The notes beneath the pieces were generated by a model. It was not told the DNA's origin. It did no database searches and saw only the letters and a program-made list of their open reading frames with translations. The position numbers were made by a program, and so were the translations under genes. Positions 23,310-24,802 of a stretch of DNA of 24,802 nt are shown piece after piece. Source of the DNA: a virus; IMG/VR virus record IMGVR_UViG_3300026521_000065, positions 1 to 24,802 of that record; one strand, written 5' to 3'. Position 1 is the first letter of the stretch, and each line of letters begins with the position of its first letter.

Positions 23310-23865
23310 AATAATCCTCTATCGTTAAATAATCAATATCTTTTAAATCCGCTCTTAATGGTTTATTTAAAAATCTAAATTGATTTTTGATATTACTCTG
23401 CACACAAGACACCACTTTTCGTTCAAATAGATCAAGTGCCATAATCATATCATTTTTTAACATTTCATTTGTAGTATTTTCTAAAAGCTGTTCTGCTATA
23501 TACTTCATTTTATAGACTCTGGTATTAGTTTTATTAAACATTTCATTATATAACTTTACCATAAAGTCCTGACTTTTAACAAAATATTCTACATATTTGT
23601 CACCTTCTACGAGTTTTATTTCTATATAATCACTCATTTTAGGGGCAATCACTCTTTGTACATAATAAATCTCTTTTTGGAGTCTTACTTGAAGTTCTGC
23701 CCACATATCTTTTCTTTTTTCATACTCTCGTGCTGTATCTTCATCTTTAGCTGTTATTTGTAGGTATTGTAGTTCATCTTTAATTCTAGCTATTACTTTT
23801 CTATCTTCTGTTGCTTCTTTAAAACTTAACTCTAATATCTCTTTACCTTGTTTTAGTAACGACAT
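23302..23865 (-). CDS. Helical protein of unknown function, 187 aa
   Basis: ATG at 23865 follows AAGGAGA inside the end of the upstream gene. Residues 1-75 form a charged, probably coiled helix (KEATEDRKVIARIKDELQYL, then KDEDTAREYEKRKDMWAELQ). A short beta hairpin (YIEIKLVEGDKYVEYFV, about 79-95) and further helices up to LTIEDYYV follow. Two cysteines but no metal-binding or catalytic pattern. Its last 8 nt overlap the start of the LipM-like gene, so the two are co-translated and may work together. No family recognised. Confidence 0.6.
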   Translation of the reverse strand: MSLLKQGKEILELSFKEATEDRKVIARIKDELQYLQITAKDEDTAREYEKRKDMWAELQVRLQKEIYYVQRVIAPKMSDYIEIKLVEGDKYVEYFVKSQDFMVKLYNEMFNKTNTRVYKMKYIAEQLLENTTNEMLKNDMIMALDLFERKVVSCVQSNIKNQFRFLNKPLRADLKDIDYLTIEDYYV

Positions 23866-23868
23866 TTA

Positions 23869-24802
23869 TTAACTTCTCCTTACTGTTGAATATGTAGCAT
23901 TATCAATAGTTGCTGTTTTACTGTCTATAATATCTAAATCATAGCCTGTATTATCAAGTAGTTTAAGATTGTTTAATTCGCTATTTTCCGAAAATCTTAT
24001 ACCGTCTTTACATCTATAAAGTAATATATCATTAGTTAAGTTAAAAACTGATAAAACTTCCATAGCATAATCGTATAAGTTATTTATACTATCGTGTATT
24101 GATATATGTTCTATTGAGTTATTATTGCTATTAAATTTAACTAACTCACAACTATCAAAATCAACCAAATTTAAACTACAAGTTCCGTTAAATTCTATCA
24201 CTTCCCATCGATAAAATTTACTATTATATACTTCAAAGACTCCGTTTGTATCCACTAAAATACTAGCTGTCATTCCTTGTGGTTTTACAATTTGGCATCC
24301 ATCAAGTGGCTTATTATTTTCTATTTTACCTATTCTAAATGTTCCATCTGTAATAGTGATATTATGCTTAACTTCGTTACTTAATTGATTAAATAGCAGG
24401 TATATATTTTCAGCACTTACATAACCACCATTGTTAATAGTTAAACCACTCTTAATATTAGCTAATTTACCACTCATTTCAACAGTACCGATAGGAAAGC
24501 TACGAGTATTAAAAGTATAATCTGCTATATCTTCAATAGTAATGGGGTCTGTATTATCTCCACCATTTATAGTAATTGTATTGCCAACAAAAAAGGCATC
24601 AATGTTTAAATCTACATCAACTTTAACTGCACAATTTAATCTAAACTCTATTCTGTGTATATCTAAGTCAAAATCGCTACCGCCATTATGTCCGCCACCT
24701 GTTGCACCGCCATTTAATTCAGTACCACTACACATTAACATTTGCCAACCAAATTTTAAAGATAAATCCCCTTTTTCAGTTACTCTATATTCTGCATATT
24801 TA
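23869..24802 (-). CDS. Beta-rich, possibly beta-helical virion protein, 5' end beyond window
   Basis: The frame stays open from its stop at 23869 to the window edge, passing ATG 24741 without a ribosome binding site before it. The protein therefore almost certainly begins outside the window. The visible 310 residues begin with YRVTEKGDLSLKFGWQM and a Gly-rich GGATGGGHNGGSDF loop. Short strands and turns then repeat about every 20-25 residues (ITINGGDNTDPITIED, NIKSGLTINNGGYVSAENI, HNITITDGTFRIGKIENN, SLNLVDFDSCELVKFNSN), the look of a right-handed parallel beta-helix as in tail spikes and fibres. No pectate-lyase or depolymerase active-site pattern is evident. A tail fibre, spike or baseplate component is likely; an enzymatic spike cannot be excluded without the N-terminus. 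Confidence 0.5.
   Translation of the reverse strand, partial: KYAEYRVTEKGDLSLKFGWQMLMCSGTELNGGATGGGHNGGSDFDLDIHRIEFRLNCAVKVDVDLNIDAFFVGNTITINGGDNTDPITIEDIADYTFNTRSFPIGTVEMSGKLANIKSGLTINNGGYVSAENIYLLFNQLSNEVKHNITITDGTFRIGKIENNKPLDGCQIVKPQGMTASILVDTNGVFEVYNSKFYRWEVIEFNGTCSLNLVDFDSCELVKFNSNNNSIEHISIHDSINNLYDYAMEVLSVFNLTNDILLYRCKDGIRFSENSELNNLKLLDNTGYDLDIIDSKTATIDNATYSTVRRS

Noticed and set aside
1-24802. CRISPR arrays, tRNA genes, insertion sequences, attachment sites
   Set aside because: Looked for on both strands. The only tandem or dispersed repeats found are in-frame protein repeats; no cloverleaf, terminal inverted repeats or spacer-repeat pattern was seen.

Overview
This window is the virion-structure part of a tailed bacteriophage genome (or an intact prophage). 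Every gene I can support is on the minus strand, so transcription runs from position 24802 towards position 1. Coding density is above 95 percent, and genes are separated by 0-72 nt or overlap by 1-17 nt. The DNA is A+T rich by eye, with frequent AGA, ATA and TTA codons. Ribosome binding sites are mostly AAAGGA or AAGGAG. This fits a phage of a low-G+C bacterium using the standard code, but I cannot name the host. The recognisable parts are a P22-type portal, an acidic scaffold, an N4-gp56 family major capsid protein and a likely three-protein DNA-ejection set. Together they suggest a short-tailed (podovirus-like) virion. No terminase, lysis, replication or integration genes are present.

Layout in transcription order. 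(1) 24802-21177: an entry block with a beta-rich protein cut by the window edge, a helical protein of unknown function, a protein with the fold of lipoate-protein ligase / octanoyltransferase LipM, a beta-rich probable appendage protein, and a 176-aa unknown. (2) 21162-19465: a previously unlisted 50-aa basic protein, a conserved phage virion-type protein, an 80-aa unknown and a 112-aa beta-sandwich-like protein. (3) 19454-13472: the head module of portal, small acidic protein, scaffold, major capsid protein, a protein with a HeH/SAP-like N-terminus, and a 129-aa small structural candidate. (4) 13463-7297: two tandem paralogous coiled-coil proteins, a 1221-aa giant with N-terminal repeats, and a tail-fibre-like protein. 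(5) 7224-1: three probable internal virion / DNA-ejection proteins of rising size (259, 606 and at least 1520 aa), in the same size order as T7 gp14-gp15-gp16. The last runs off the left edge.

Two things stand out. The first is the LipM/LplA-fold protein (22638-23309). It lies inside the structural operon and overlaps both neighbours. It keeps the family's CF, GRK-x-x-GS and H motifs but has changes in the ligand loop. The second is a series of intergenic hairpins without U-tracts at four consecutive head-gene junctions: portal stop, scaffold/capsid, capsid/next gene and the gene after that. A fifth hairpin covers the ribosome binding site of the giant ejection protein. These look like RNA processing, stability or translation-control elements that set different protein levels from one long transcript. 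All functional assignments rest on reading motifs by eye; no database search was possible.
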